64,000 nt of DNA from Candidatus Eiseniibacteriota bacterium. GTDB lineage: Bacteria > Eisenbacteria > RBG-16-71-46 > CAIMUX01. Positions 26,192 through 35,085 of this stretch are shown in pieces. The stretch's first letter is position 1; each line of letters starts with the position of its first letter. A model generated the notes under the pieces. That model was not told the DNA's origin and searched no databases. It worked only from the letters and a program-made list of their open reading frames with translations. The DNA lies in the NCBI GenBank assembly GCA_020633975.1, contig JACKCR010000002.1, positions 1,612,001 through 1,676,000 on the forward strand, read 5' to 3'. The translations under genes were made by a program, and so were the position numbers.

Positions 26192-26230
26192 GGGACCGAC
26201 CTGGTCCCTGCACCCGTGGTTCAGCCACGG
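26192..26230 (+). terminator. Two adjacent hairpins after prs
   Basis: gggacc-gacct-ggtccc (26192-26208) and ccgtgg-ttcag-ccacgg (26214-26230) are two perfect 6-bp stems in tandem, 20 bp past the prs stop. They are followed by imperfect 14-bp repeats of the form tcacggccatgcag. No T-run. Confidence 0.45.
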
Positions 26231-26454
26231 CTACGCGATTCACGGCCATGCAGTCACGGCCACGCAATGGGCTCAGGCGACGGACCCAGGCGACGCACCG
26301 GCGCCATACGTTCGTACGCCCCTCCAACACGAGCGTGGTCCCGGGCGCTTCCGAGGTGGTACCATTCCAGGGGCCGATCTGGCGGTGTTTCCCCAGATCC
26401 GCGCACTCGCGAGCTGCACCGGGACGTACCAACGGAAAGGAAGGCATCCCACTC

Positions 26455-28953
26455 ATGCCGAAGACGCGATTCCTACTCGCCGGATTCTGTGCTGTCGCGA
26501 TCTCCGCCACCTGCGCCCACGCGCAGATCCAGGGCGAAGTGACGACGGCACGCGATCTCATCGAACAGATGGACCAGTACTACCAGCGGGTCCTACCGGA
26601 CACGAAGCCGGAGACGGTGAAGGGTTCGGGCTACAAGCCCTTCAAGCGATACGAATGGTTCATGGAGACCCGTCTGGGCAATGACGCTGACATCCCCGTC
26701 GGCGCTCGTGGCCAGGCGTTCGACAAGCTCCAGGAGATGAGCGCCCGCGGCAGCTTCCCCTCCTGGTTCAGCCTCGGCCCGACGAACGTGGCCGGTCGCT
26801 GTCTCGCGATCGCGGTCGATCCCACGAACAGCAACATCGTCTACGCCGGCTTCGCATCGGGCGGCATCTGGAAGACCACTGATGGCGGCGTCAGCTGGAC
26901 CCCGCTGGGTGACAACCTGCCGAGCATGTCGGTCAGTGCGCTCGCACTCGACGAGTCCAACCCGAGCACGATCTACATGGGCACGGGCGAGGGCTGGGGT
27001 AACGTCGACGCGATCCACGGGGTCGGCATCCTCAAGTCGACGGATGGCGGAGCGACCTGGAACACGACCGGCTTCACGTACGCGATCGCGAGCGGTCTCG
27101 ACGTGTTCCGTCTCGAGTACGAAGAGACGACGGGCGTACTGCTCGTCGCGGCCGAGAACGGACTCTGGCGTTCCACCGACGGCGCCGCCACCTTCACCGA
27201 GGTGATGGAGTCGGGTGACTGGCGGGACGTGAAGCTCAAGCCGGGCACGACCGACACGTACTACGCGATCTCCCGTGGCTGGACCGGCCAGGGCGGATAC
27301 AAGTCGACCGACGGTGGTGTGACCTGGACGCAGATGGCCGGCGGAGCTCCGAACACCGGAGTCGGCAACGGACGTCTCGCGGTGACCCCTGCCAACCCGA
27401 ACTACGTCTACTGGTCGTTCGACGTCGCCGGCGCCGGAATCCGGATCTACCGCTCCACGGACAGCGGTGCGAACTGGACCCAGCGCTCGAGCGTGGTTCA
27501 CGACGGTGGCCTCGGCCAGGGCTGGTATGACCTCTCCATCGCCGTCGATCCGCAGGACGCGGACATCGTCACGAGCGGAGGCGTCGAGCTGTACCGTTCG
27601 ACCAACGGCGCGACCTCGTTCTCGCAGATCGCGACGAACGTGCACGTCGACCATCACGAAGCGGTCTACGATCCCTCCGATCCGGAGCGGATGTGGGTCG
27701 GCTCGGACGGTGGTGTCTACCTCAGCTCGAACGGCGGCCAGTCGTTCATTCCTCGCAACACCGGCCTCGTCACGCTGCAGTTCTACGCGATGAACCAGTC
27801 GATGACTTCGACGAACCTCGCCTTCGGTGGAACGCAGGACAACGGCACCTGGCGCTTCCTCGGTAGCCCGTCCTTCGGACAGGTCCTCGGCGGCGACGGG
27901 TTCGAGTGCGAAATCTCGCTCGACAACCAGCTCGTGTTCGCGGAGGTCTACAACGGCTTCCACTACCGCAGCACGACCGGCGGCAGCGGATTCACCCCCT
28001 CGAACTCCGGTATCTCCGAAGACGGTCCGTGGCAGACACCGACCCACATGGACTACTCCTCGAACACTACTTGGACGGGTCACAACGCCCAGATCTGGCG
28101 CACGACGAACAACGGCGGCTCCTGGGGCTCCGTGCTCGCGTCGGGCCTCGGCGGTGGACGCAGCATCGACCAGTCCTACAACAACCCCGACTACGTCTAC
28201 TGCATCGGCGGTGCGCGGATCTTCCGCTCCACGGACCATGGCGCGAGCTTCACGCAGATGGCGCAGCTCTCCGTCGGGAACACCCTCACGGACATCACGG
28301 TTCACCCGGACAACCCGGACATCGCGATGGTCTGCACCGGCAGCTACAGCGGTTCTGTCCCGCGTGTGCTCCGCACGACCGACGGCGGGACGAACTGGAC
28401 GGACATGACGAACAACCTCCCCGGCGAGGGTGCGCAGTCGATCACGTACAAGTACGACGAGCCGAACATCGTCTTCCTCGGAACCGACCTCGGCTGCTAT
28501 GTCAGCTTCAACGAGGGCGGAACGTGGGAGCCGTTCAACGTCGGCCTGCCCTTCGTGATCTGTGACGACCTCCGCTGGCACCCGGACAACTTCCTGCGTG
28601 TCGGAACGCACGGCCGCGGAATGTGGGAAGTCGACATCACGGGCCTCGCGCCGTCGACCGCAGTCGACGACGCCACGCCGGAAGTGTCGCCGCTCACCAT
28701 GCGGGTTCTCGGCAACCCGGCTGGCCCGAACGTCCCGACCTCGATCCGCTTCGGTCTGCGTGAAGCCGGCCGGGCCAAGATCGGTCTCTACGACACGAAC
28801 GGCCGCCTCGTCTCCCTCCTCCTCGACCGCGAGGTCGAGGCCAAGGTGGACTTCATCGACATCCACACGAACTCGCTCCCGAGTGGCGTCTACTTCGTCC
28901 GTCTCGACGTCGGACCGGACAGCGTCACCCAGAAGCTGGTCGTGAAGCGCTAG
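26455..28953 (+). CDS. Secreted BNR/Asp-box (sortilin/VPS10-like) beta-propeller protein with C-terminal sorting domain
   Basis: Protein of 832 residues. Signal peptide MPKTRFLLAGFCAVAISATCAHAQ. The body contains about a dozen Asp-box/BNR motifs (S-T-D-G-G-x-x-W pattern: STDGGVSWT, STDGGATWN, STDSGANWT, TTNNGGSWG, STDHGASFT, TTDGGTNWT), which fold as one or two large beta-propellers as in sortilin or exo-xyloglucanase-like proteins. The C-terminal ~85 residues (RFGLREAGRAKIGLYDTNGRLV...SGVYFVRLDVG...KLVVKR) resemble a T9SS/FlgD-like sorting domain. No glycosidase active-site residues can be assigned. The ATG was chosen for the signal peptide and its AAGGAAGG site. Confidence 0.85.
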   Translation: MPKTRFLLAGFCAVAISATCAHAQIQGEVTTARDLIEQMDQYYQRVLPDTKPETVKGSGYKPFKRYEWFMETRLGNDADIPVGARGQAFDKLQEMSARGSFPSWFSLGPTNVAGRCLAIAVDPTNSNIVYAGFASGGIWKTTDGGVSWTPLGDNLPSMSVSALALDESNPSTIYMGTGEGWGNVDAIHGVGILKSTDGGATWNTTGFTYAIASGLDVFRLEYEETTGVLLVAAENGLWRSTDGAATFTEVMESGDWRDVKLKPGTTDTYYAISRGWTGQGGYKSTDGGVTWTQMAGGAPNTGVGNGRLAVTPANPNYVYWSFDVAGAGIRIYRSTDSGANWTQRSSVVHDGGLGQGWYDLSIAVDPQDADIVTSGGVELYRSTNGATSFSQIATNVHVDHHEAVYDPSDPERMWVGSDGGVYLSSNGGQSFIPRNTGLVTLQFYAMNQSMTSTNLAFGGTQDNGTWRFLGSPSFGQVLGGDGFECEISLDNQLVFAEVYNGFHYRSTTGGSGFTPSNSGISEDGPWQTPTHMDYSSNTTWTGHNAQIWRTTNNGGSWGSVLASGLGGGRSIDQSYNNPDYVYCIGGARIFRSTDHGASFTQMAQLSVGNTLTDITVHPDNPDIAMVCTGSYSGSVPRVLRTTDGGTNWTDMTNNLPGEGAQSITYKYDEPNIVFLGTDLGCYVSFNEGGTWEPFNVGLPFVICDDLRWHPDNFLRVGTHGRGMWEVDITGLAPSTAVDDATPEVSPLTMRVLGNPAGPNVPTSIRFGLREAGRAKIGLYDTNGRLVSLLLDREVEAKVDFIDIHTNSLPSGVYFVRLDVGPDSVTQKLVVKR

Positions 28954-29022
28954 ACCCCGATCCGGACCGAGGCGGTGTCCCCGGAGACGCCGCCCGGCCC
29001 ACCGGAACGGAATCTCCCGGGG

Positions 29023-29053
29023 AACCGGCCGAGTGCAACCCACTCGGCCGGTT
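29023..29053 (+). terminator. Intrinsic terminator after the BNR protein
   Basis: Perfect 13-bp stem aaccggccgagtg/cactcggccggtt with a 5-nt loop, followed by tctcatttt. Textbook rho-independent layout and the best terminator in the window. Confidence 0.88.
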
Positions 29054-29112
29054 TCTCATTTTGCTGGCACGCGAGACGCAGCGTTCCTCCCCAGTGTCGA
29101 GAGGAGGACACC

Positions 29113-30255
29113 ATGCGTAACTTGGTTTCGTGGGCCGATCGGATCCCCTACCGCCGCCACCGTCCCGTCCCCTTGGCGGTGATCGTGGCGGTCACTTCAT
29201 TCACCGCTTGCTCGCAGGACCCGGGGAGCCCCACTCCCCTGTCCACACCGGACCTCGGCTGGATCGCCCCGACCACCGGGGACACGTTGCGAGGTCGCAT
29301 TCCCCTTTCCGCCTGGGCGGACCTCGGAGTCCCGGTCACGGGCGTGACCTTCTATGCGGACGGTGAGGAAGTCGTCCACCGGGACAGCCCTCCTTGGTCC
29401 GCAACGTGGCACCCCACGACGGAGGGGGGCGTCCTGGAGCCCTCCACGCGCCGGATCCGGCTGGAGGCGGAAGCGACCGGGGAGGGCGTCCGGATCCGGA
29501 GCGCTCCCGTCGACGTCTGGTTCGAGCGAGACGACCGCCCGGTTCTCGCGTGCGTGTTGCCGAGTCGCACCGACTGGATCGAACTCCAGCCCGGACGGTT
29601 CCTCCTCGCAGAGGGAACGGACCGGGAAGACGGCGCGATCGACCCGGCGCGGATCGTCTGGACAACCAAGCAGGGACGTCGAGCTTACGGAACGCAGTTC
29701 CCTACCGAACTGCTCGTCTCCGGCCCCAATGAGATCCAGATCCGGGCCCGGGACTCCGCTGAGAACGAGAGCGAGCTCAGCGTCTCCGTACACGGGTTCT
29801 CCTACGAGGGACGGAACTCAGCCATCACCGCAGCCAGGGATCTCCGATCCGCCCTCTCCGCCTTGGATCTCGCCCTTCTGGAGGAGCTCCTCCTACCCGA
29901 GTTCGAGCTCCGCGCCTGCGGCTCGGAGGGTGCGTTCCTGGTTCCGGATCCGCTCTCCCGTGCGGAGTTTCTCGGAGCCTTGGCCCGGCTCTCCGACGAC
30001 ACGGACCTCGACCGCCTCGAATGGGCTGGCATCGTGGCACTCCAGGGGGACGAGTCTCGGTCCTGGGCCGTCGTCGGGTGGCGTCAGATGGGAATCGAGT
30101 CGCGCCGTGGAGACGCGGACTGGCGCACGGTCGGTCTCGCCGCCGAACTGATCCTGCGGAACGTGGACGGCGCGTGGAAGGTGGCCGTCTGGCGAGAGGT
30201 GGACCGGGGAGACGGGCCTGGCGTTCTCTCGCTCCTCCGAACGAACCGGCTCTGA
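29113..30255 (+). CDS. Lipoprotein with Ig-like and NTF2/SnoaL-like domains, unknown function
   Basis: Protein of 380 residues. An unusually long Arg-rich n-region precedes the hydrophobic stretch and a lipobox-like SFTAC (Cys33). Residues ~45-140 read like a bacterial Ig domain (WIAPTTGDTLRGRIPLSAWA...GVTFYADGEEV...PPWSATWHPT). A second beta-rich segment follows, and residues ~235-380 resemble an NTF2/SnoaL-like fold (ITAARDLRSALSALDLALLEELLLPEFEL...ILRNVDGAWKVAVWREVD). Several Eisenbacteria-type lipoproteins have this shape (from memory, unverified). The ATG has a GAGGAGG site; the longer open frame from 28975 crosses the terminator and was rejected. Confidence 0.6.
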   Translation: MRNLVSWADRIPYRRHRPVPLAVIVAVTSFTACSQDPGSPTPLSTPDLGWIAPTTGDTLRGRIPLSAWADLGVPVTGVTFYADGEEVVHRDSPPWSATWHPTTEGGVLEPSTRRIRLEAEATGEGVRIRSAPVDVWFERDDRPVLACVLPSRTDWIELQPGRFLLAEGTDREDGAIDPARIVWTTKQGRRAYGTQFPTELLVSGPNEIQIRARDSAENESELSVSVHGFSYEGRNSAITAARDLRSALSALDLALLEELLLPEFELRACGSEGAFLVPDPLSRAEFLGALARLSDDTDLDRLEWAGIVALQGDESRSWAVVGWRQMGIESRRGDADWRTVGLAAELILRNVDGAWKVAVWREVDRGDGPGVLSLLRTNRL

Positions 30256-30405
30256 CCGCGACCGTTTTCCGATCCACCGGTCGGATGGGCGGGAGCCGAT
30301 CGGTCTCAGTGCACCCTCCTCTCGGGACCCCGGGCTTGACCCGGCCGTATCGTGTCGGAGAACCTCATGGTTCGTGACCAGAACAGGGTCCGGGGAGGGA
30401 TCAGA

Positions 30406-31146
30406 ATGTCATCGAGTTGGAAACTGCATCGTGTCTTCGTTGGGGTGAGATTGGGAGCCTGGATCGCTCCGGTGTGCGCGGCCACGGTCGCCTGGTCTGC
30501 CATCCCGTGCGACCAAGCGGCCAAGACTCTCGCGGGGACGCCAGTGCCGCAGCGGATCGCGACGGCAACGGAGATCCTGCAGAGCGACTGCCAACCCCTC
30601 CTCCCCGAGATCTCGAACGCGATCCGGACCCGGCATTGGTCCGATGCGGTCGCACTTCTGGAAGACCAGCGTATCTCGCTCCTCGACACTGCGATTGCGG
30701 CGGGGTACGGCGAGGCCGCGGATATCGCAGTGCGGGTGCTAGAGAAGGGCGCCTGGCCCGACGGTACGGCGCTCAATCCTCTCGCTGGAGCGAAGGTCGT
30801 CGAGGCACTCGCTCCCGCCCTCGATCGGTACCGCGTCCTCCTTCTTCTCGACGTCTACGAGCAGGTCCAGATCCCCGAAGTCTCGCTCTCGGTGCTGGAG
30901 GCGCTTCGCGGCTCGAAGGAGCCGGAGGCACTCCTCCCGGCGCTCGACGCGTACTGGAACGGGACGGGCGACGTCCAGGCGCTCGCGTCTCAGGTCGTGG
31001 CTGCCCAGCCGGAGACGAAGGCTCCCGCAGTTCTCGTCCGCCTCGCCGAGGCCTTGCCCACGGGCCCCGCGCTCGACTGGGCCGGACGGCTTGGCAAGCA
31101 GCAGGGAATCTCGGCTGTGTCCGACGTCATCGGGAAGAAGAAGTAG
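30406..31146 (+). CDS. Exported alpha-helical protein, unknown family
   Basis: Protein of 246 residues. A signal-like N-terminus (VGVRLGAWIAPVCAATVAWSA) is followed by an all-helical region with HEAT-like character (ISLLDTAIAAGYGEAADIAVRVLEKG, PEVSLSVLEALRGSKEPEALLPALDAYW, APAVLVRLAEALPTGPALDWAGRLG). The ATG at 30406 has a GGGGAGGG site at good spacing; upstream in-frame GTG (30352) and ATG (30367) lack one. Its last 20 bp overlap the 3' end of the convergent protease gene. Function not recognised. Confidence 0.55.
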   Translation: MSSSWKLHRVFVGVRLGAWIAPVCAATVAWSAIPCDQAAKTLAGTPVPQRIATATEILQSDCQPLLPEISNAIRTRHWSDAVALLEDQRISLLDTAIAAGYGEAADIAVRVLEKGAWPDGTALNPLAGAKVVEALAPALDRYRVLLLLDVYEQVQIPEVSLSVLEALRGSKEPEALLPALDAYWNGTGDVQALASQVVAAQPETKAPAVLVRLAEALPTGPALDWAGRLGKQQGISAVSDVIGKKK

Positions 31147-34100
31147 GCGTCCCGATCGCTTGCGAACGAACGGTGGCGGTGAGCGCCAGCCAAAGCACCG
31201 GCAGGAGGAGCACCGCGAGGGCGATGCCCCCCTGCATCTGGAAGTAGAGACCGCTCCCGCCGAGGAACGGCGCTACGCGTTCCGCGACGAGGCCGAACCA
31301 GAGCCCGACGGCGTAGGCGAGGCGGTTTCGTCGTCCCACGAAGACGGTGAAGACTGCACCCGCGCCCCCGACGACGAGCACGGGCAGAAGCCCCACCGCC
31401 CAGCCGCCAATCCCGTGTGAAACGGACGGGATCGCGACGACGAGCCCGGCAATGAGCCCCCAAACGCGCCACTGGACCCGTCCGAGTTGGACCAGCCGCA
31501 CCGCCGCGGAGAAGAGCGTCACGTCGAGGAGCCAACGGCTGGCGACGCTGGCCACGATCTGGAACCACGGCTGGAACGACGAGATCCTCGGGCCCTCGAG
31601 CTCCGGCGGCAGGTAGGCCGGCCAGATCTGTCCGAAGTAGCCGACGATCCGCGAGACGAGAACGACGAGTCCGAGCCCGGCGACCCCGGCCGCCAGCGCG
31701 TCCCAGGTGGCTGCGCTTCGGTGCTCGTGTCTCCGGAAGTGCCAGACGTCCGGGAAGAGCGTGCCGAGGACGCCGCCCGCGAGGACCTGCATCCCGAAGA
31801 AGAAGGTGGTGACGAGGGCGAGGAGGCCACCCGCGAAGAGCAGGAACTGGTTCCAGGGCAGGGCGGTGTCGTACTTCATGAGCGAGTCGGGCATCCCGTT
31901 CACTCGAGCGAGCACGGCGACCAGCCCGAACGGAATCGCGAAGATCACGGCCCGGCGCCAACGGGTGACGCCGCGACGATGACCATCGAACACGAGCCAG
32001 GCGACGAGTCCGAGTAGAAGTCCCAAACTCATCGTGAGTAGGAGCAGGCGTCCGCCGGAGCCGAGCGTGGTCTTGTCTCGCTCACGAAGCCAGCTCTCAG
32101 GAACGTGGAGTGATCTCTGGAACTCCCCCACCTCGTCACCCTGGACCACTACCTCGACCCGGTAGCGCGCTTCGCCGACGTTCCACGGATCCCCGTCTCG
32201 CGTCTCCCAGACGAAGGTGTGGTCGAGCCGGTTGGGTCGGTTCTCGGAAGACGACTCCCGAAGCTCGAGCCGGGACGTGGGGATACCGCGCGCGACGAGG
32301 AAGCCGAGCGCTCTCACTCTCGCCTCGTCCGATCCGAGGGTGGTGCGTTCCGCCTTCTCGTCGAGATGTCGAGAAAGTCGAACGAGTTCGCCGGTACCGC
32401 CGTCGATCGTCACGGTGAGTTCTTCCGGATCGAGCGGGCGGAAGTACCGGAACGTCCACCGGAAGTCCGCACGATGAAGGGCGACCGCCTCCCGTGCTGC
32501 ATCGAACCCTGCGGTTTCCGCCGCGTACTCCACCCACTGGCTCGCAGGATCGGCGCCGCCCACGACCGCGACTTTGAGCGAGTCGATCGGCCCTATGAGC
32601 CTCGATGCGAACTCATCGGCGCGGGAGCGTGCTTCGACGGGACCAAGGGTGAGGGCGTCGTCTCGTTGCAGACTCGCGCCGGGAATGAGCAGAGCGACGA
32701 AGAGGACCGCAGCCCCGATGCCGAACAGTGCGACCCGCCTCCGCATCGGCCAGGAGGGCGGCGGAAGTGGAACGTCTTCGATGTCCGGAATCCAGTCCGG
32801 CTCCTGCGGACCGGGAACGCGACGGGACAGGAGGGGTTCCGGATCCTCGAACGCGCCCCGCCGCGCGTAGGAAACGAGAGAGTAGATGAGCGGAAGGAGG
32901 ACGACCCCGCCTGCAACGACGGCCGACGCCACGTAGTAGGGCTCGCCGGACCGGAGGAGGAAGATCCCGCTGTAGAGCGCGTCGACCATGTAGTGCCAGA
33001 CGAGCGTGGCGAGGATCCCAAACCGAAGCATCACGATCCCGACCACGATCCCGACGAACCCGACCTCGAGCCCACGGATGAAGAACGGTTGGTTCGGGTA
33101 GTTGGAATGGGCGAAGCCCCAGATGAAGGCCGGGACGAGCACCGCGATCCAGGTCCGTTTGGTCAGGCGCTGGAGGAGAGGGATGGAGAACATCCGGGAG
33201 AGGAACTCCTCCACCACCGCGGGTTGGAACCCGACCAGGACCAAGAAGACGAACGGAACGGCCGTCCCGAGGAGATCGGTGTATGGCACGTCGGAGGGAG
33301 CCCACGCTCCGAACCTCTCGGCGACGAGGTAGAACAGCTCCTGGAAGAGGAAGAAGCAGGCCGTGAGCGTGAAGCCGAGCACACTCTGGAGGAGGAACCG
33401 CTTCGTCCGGAATCCTCGCGGGGTGAAGAGAGCTTGCGGCGCGACCTTGTCCGGATAGTGCTCCCGATAGAGCGCGTCTCCCGACGCGGTGAGAAGGAAG
33501 ATCAGGAGCCCGACACCGACGGAACTCTGCAGGAGCAGGAACGCACTGCTGACGAAGAATCCCCCCCAGGACTGCGTCGTGTCGAAGCCGAAGAGGATCA
33601 TCGAGTAGAGGTTCAGCTGTCCGAGGAAGGTGAGGACGGCTCCCACCGAGCCGAACGCGAGAGCGAGCCGCCAGCGGATGTCCCGTTGCCGGATTCTCCG
33701 GAGGAACACGACGACGGCCGCGATCATGGTGAGGAAGAGAAGGAACGACGCGACGAGCGAGGCCGACTGGTTCTTGGACCTCAGCCCCTGGTAGTCGCGC
33801 TCCCACGCTTCGGGAAGGTGGACGAACTGGCGGAAGGCGCCGACCTCGTCCCCCTGAATCCTTACCTCGTAGCGACAATCTCCGTCCCCGAGCCGAACCT
33901 GTGGATCCCGCCAGACGAAGCTGTGATCGGTTCTCCCCTTCCGCTCCGTCGTCTGCGCTTCGAGAAACTCGAGGGATGCGACGCGAGCCGAAAGACCGGA
34001 CGAGCCGGCCCGGCTCCGGGATAGGACGTCTTCGAGGAACGTCTCCGCCTTCGCTCTCGCTTCGTCCACGGACAGCCGCGCGCCGGCGCCGTCTTCTTCC

Positions 34101-34513
34101 ACGACGTGCTCGAATCCAGCGAGGGCGCCCGTCGTCGTGACGTCCGCGCGGAACTCCTCCTTCCGGAGCGGCTGGAACCAGCGATGGGACCAGCGCCACA
34201 TCCGGATCGGTCCGGTCACGAGTGCGTTCGTCTCTTCGAGTCCGAGCGTCCGCTCGAGGAATACCTTGGTCGAGTTGTCGTAGTCGAAGCGGGAGGCGTG
34301 CGTGTCGTCTTCGAGGGAGATCCCGAGCTCTGCGGCGAGAGACTCCGCAATCGACTGCGACTCGTCTTGCGTGACCTCGAACTGGATCGAGGCTTCGGGA
34401 TTGACGCGCGGGTAGAGGTAGAGACCGAGAGCGAGCGAGAGAGCCGCGACCGCGAGACAGGTCCAGAGGAAGAGCCGATCGCGCGGCCCGAGCCGGCTCT
34501 CGTCCGCCGTCAT
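31127..34513 (-). CDS. Double-length CPBP (CAAX protease-like) membrane protein with periplasmic domains
   Basis: Protein of 1,128 residues made of two similar halves. Each half has one N-terminal helix, a ~200-residue extracytoplasmic domain (with DHSFVWRDPQVRLGDGDCRYEVRIQGDEVGAFRQFVHLPEAW in the first and DHTFVWETRDGDPWNVGEARYRVEVVVQGDEVGEFQRSLHVPESW in the second), then a multi-helix membrane region. The first half carries the CPBP/Abi motifs VVEEFLSRMF (about 433), FIWGFAHSNY and LVWHYMVDALYSG, which in type II CAAX prenyl endopeptidase relatives form the catalytic Glu/His site. The second half keeps the architecture but lacks these motifs. Its start overlaps the gmhA stop (ATGA), so it is the last gene of the heptose operon. 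Confidence 0.78.
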   Translation of the reverse strand: MTADESRLGPRDRLFLWTCLAVAALSLALGLYLYPRVNPEASIQFEVTQDESQSIAESLAAELGISLEDDTHASRFDYDNSTKVFLERTLGLEETNALVTGPIRMWRWSHRWFQPLRKEEFRADVTTTGALAGFEHVVEEDGAGARLSVDEARAKAETFLEDVLSRSRAGSSGLSARVASLEFLEAQTTERKGRTDHSFVWRDPQVRLGDGDCRYEVRIQGDEVGAFRQFVHLPEAWERDYQGLRSKNQSASLVASFLLFLTMIAAVVVFLRRIRQRDIRWRLALAFGSVGAVLTFLGQLNLYSMILFGFDTTQSWGGFFVSSAFLLLQSSVGVGLLIFLLTASGDALYREHYPDKVAPQALFTPRGFRTKRFLLQSVLGFTLTACFFLFQELFYLVAERFGAWAPSDVPYTDLLGTAVPFVFLVLVGFQPAVVEEFLSRMFSIPLLQRLTKRTWIAVLVPAFIWGFAHSNYPNQPFFIRGLEVGFVGIVVGIVMLRFGILATLVWHYMVDALYSGIFLLRSGEPYYVASAVVAGGVVLLPLIYSLVSYARRGAFEDPEPLLSRRVPGPQEPDWIPDIEDVPLPPPSWPMRRRVALFGIGAAVLFVALLIPGASLQRDDALTLGPVEARSRADEFASRLIGPIDSLKVAVVGGADPASQWVEYAAETAGFDAAREAVALHRADFRWTFRYFRPLDPEELTVTIDGGTGELVRLSRHLDEKAERTTLGSDEARVRALGFLVARGIPTSRLELRESSSENRPNRLDHTFVWETRDGDPWNVGEARYRVEVVVQGDEVGEFQRSLHVPESWLRERDKTTLGSGGRLLLLTMSLGLLLGLVAWLVFDGHRRGVTRWRRAVIFAIPFGLVAVLARVNGMPDSLMKYDTALPWNQFLLFAGGLLALVTTFFFGMQVLAGGVLGTLFPDVWHFRRHEHRSAATWDALAAGVAGLGLVVLVSRIVGYFGQIWPAYLPPELEGPRISSFQPWFQIVASVASRWLLDVTLFSAAVRLVQLGRVQWRVWGLIAGLVVAIPSVSHGIGGWAVGLLPVLVVGGAGAVFTVFVGRRNRLAYAVGLWFGLVAERVAPFLGGSGLYFQMQGGIALAVLLLPVLWLALTATVRSQAIGTPTSSSR

Positions 34514-35085
34514 CGTCCGAACAGCTCGCGTTCGGTCAGTTCACACACGATGTGTCCGGCCAGGATGTGGCCCTCCTGGATGCGTGGCGTCTTCTCCGCG
34601 TCGACGCCGAGCCAGTAGTCGCAGAGCTCCCGCATCTTCCCCCCACCGGGGCCGGTGAAGCCGACCGTGACGACGTCGAGGCTGCGCGCGAGTTCGAGCG
34701 CCTTGACCACGTTCGGAGAGTTGCCGCTCGTAGAGATGCCGACCGCGATGTCGCCCGGCCGGGCCAGCCCTTCGAGCTGACGGGAGAAGATGTCCTCGTA
34801 GCCGTAGTCGTTGCCGATCGCGGTGAGCGACGAGGTGTTGACGGTGAGTGCCGTGACCGGAAGCGCCTTCCGCTCGAGGTAGAACCGCCCCGCCAGCTCC
34901 GCGACGAGATGCTGGGCATCGGCGGCGGAACCGCCGTTTCCGAAGAAGAAGAGCTGGTTCCCCCGTCGGATCGCGTCCACCCAGAGGAGCGCGAGCTCCT
35001 TCAAGCGAGGCGCCGATGCCTTGAGCGACTCCTTCACCCGGATCGACTCGTCGATCTGCGCTTCGATCTCTTCGGTCGTGATCAT
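34510..35085 (-). CDS. gmhA: Sedoheptulose-7-phosphate isomerase
   Basis: SIS-domain protein of 191 residues that isomerises sedoheptulose-7-phosphate to D-glycero-D-manno-heptose-7-phosphate, the first step of heptose synthesis for LPS or S-layer glycans. Visible motifs: FFFGNGGSAADAQHLVAELAGRF, LTVNTSSLTAIGNDYGYEDIFSRQL, GISTSGNSPNVVKALELA (phosphosugar-binding Ser/Thr loop), and IQEGHILAGHIVCELTE, whose His and Glu residues are zinc ligands and catalytic groups in GmhA. The length matches the family. It begins immediately after the upstream glycosyltransferase stop, with GGAGGAG inside that gene, and its stop overlaps the protease start. Confidence 0.92.
   Translation of the reverse strand: MITTEEIEAQIDESIRVKESLKASAPRLKELALLWVDAIRRGNQLFFFGNGGSAADAQHLVAELAGRFYLERKALPVTALTVNTSSLTAIGNDYGYEDIFSRQLEGLARPGDIAVGISTSGNSPNVVKALELARSLDVVTVGFTGPGGGKMRELCDYWLGVDAEKTPRIQEGHILAGHIVCELTERELFGR

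Noticed and set aside
26211-26290. tRNA gene after prs
   Set aside because: The paired stems and a TTCAG string look superficially tRNA-like, but no acceptor stem or anticodon arm of correct length can be formed.
32219-34024. 601-codon plus-strand frame opposite the CPBP gene
   Set aside because: Highly charged, compositionally biased translation typical of the complement of a hydrophobic membrane protein.
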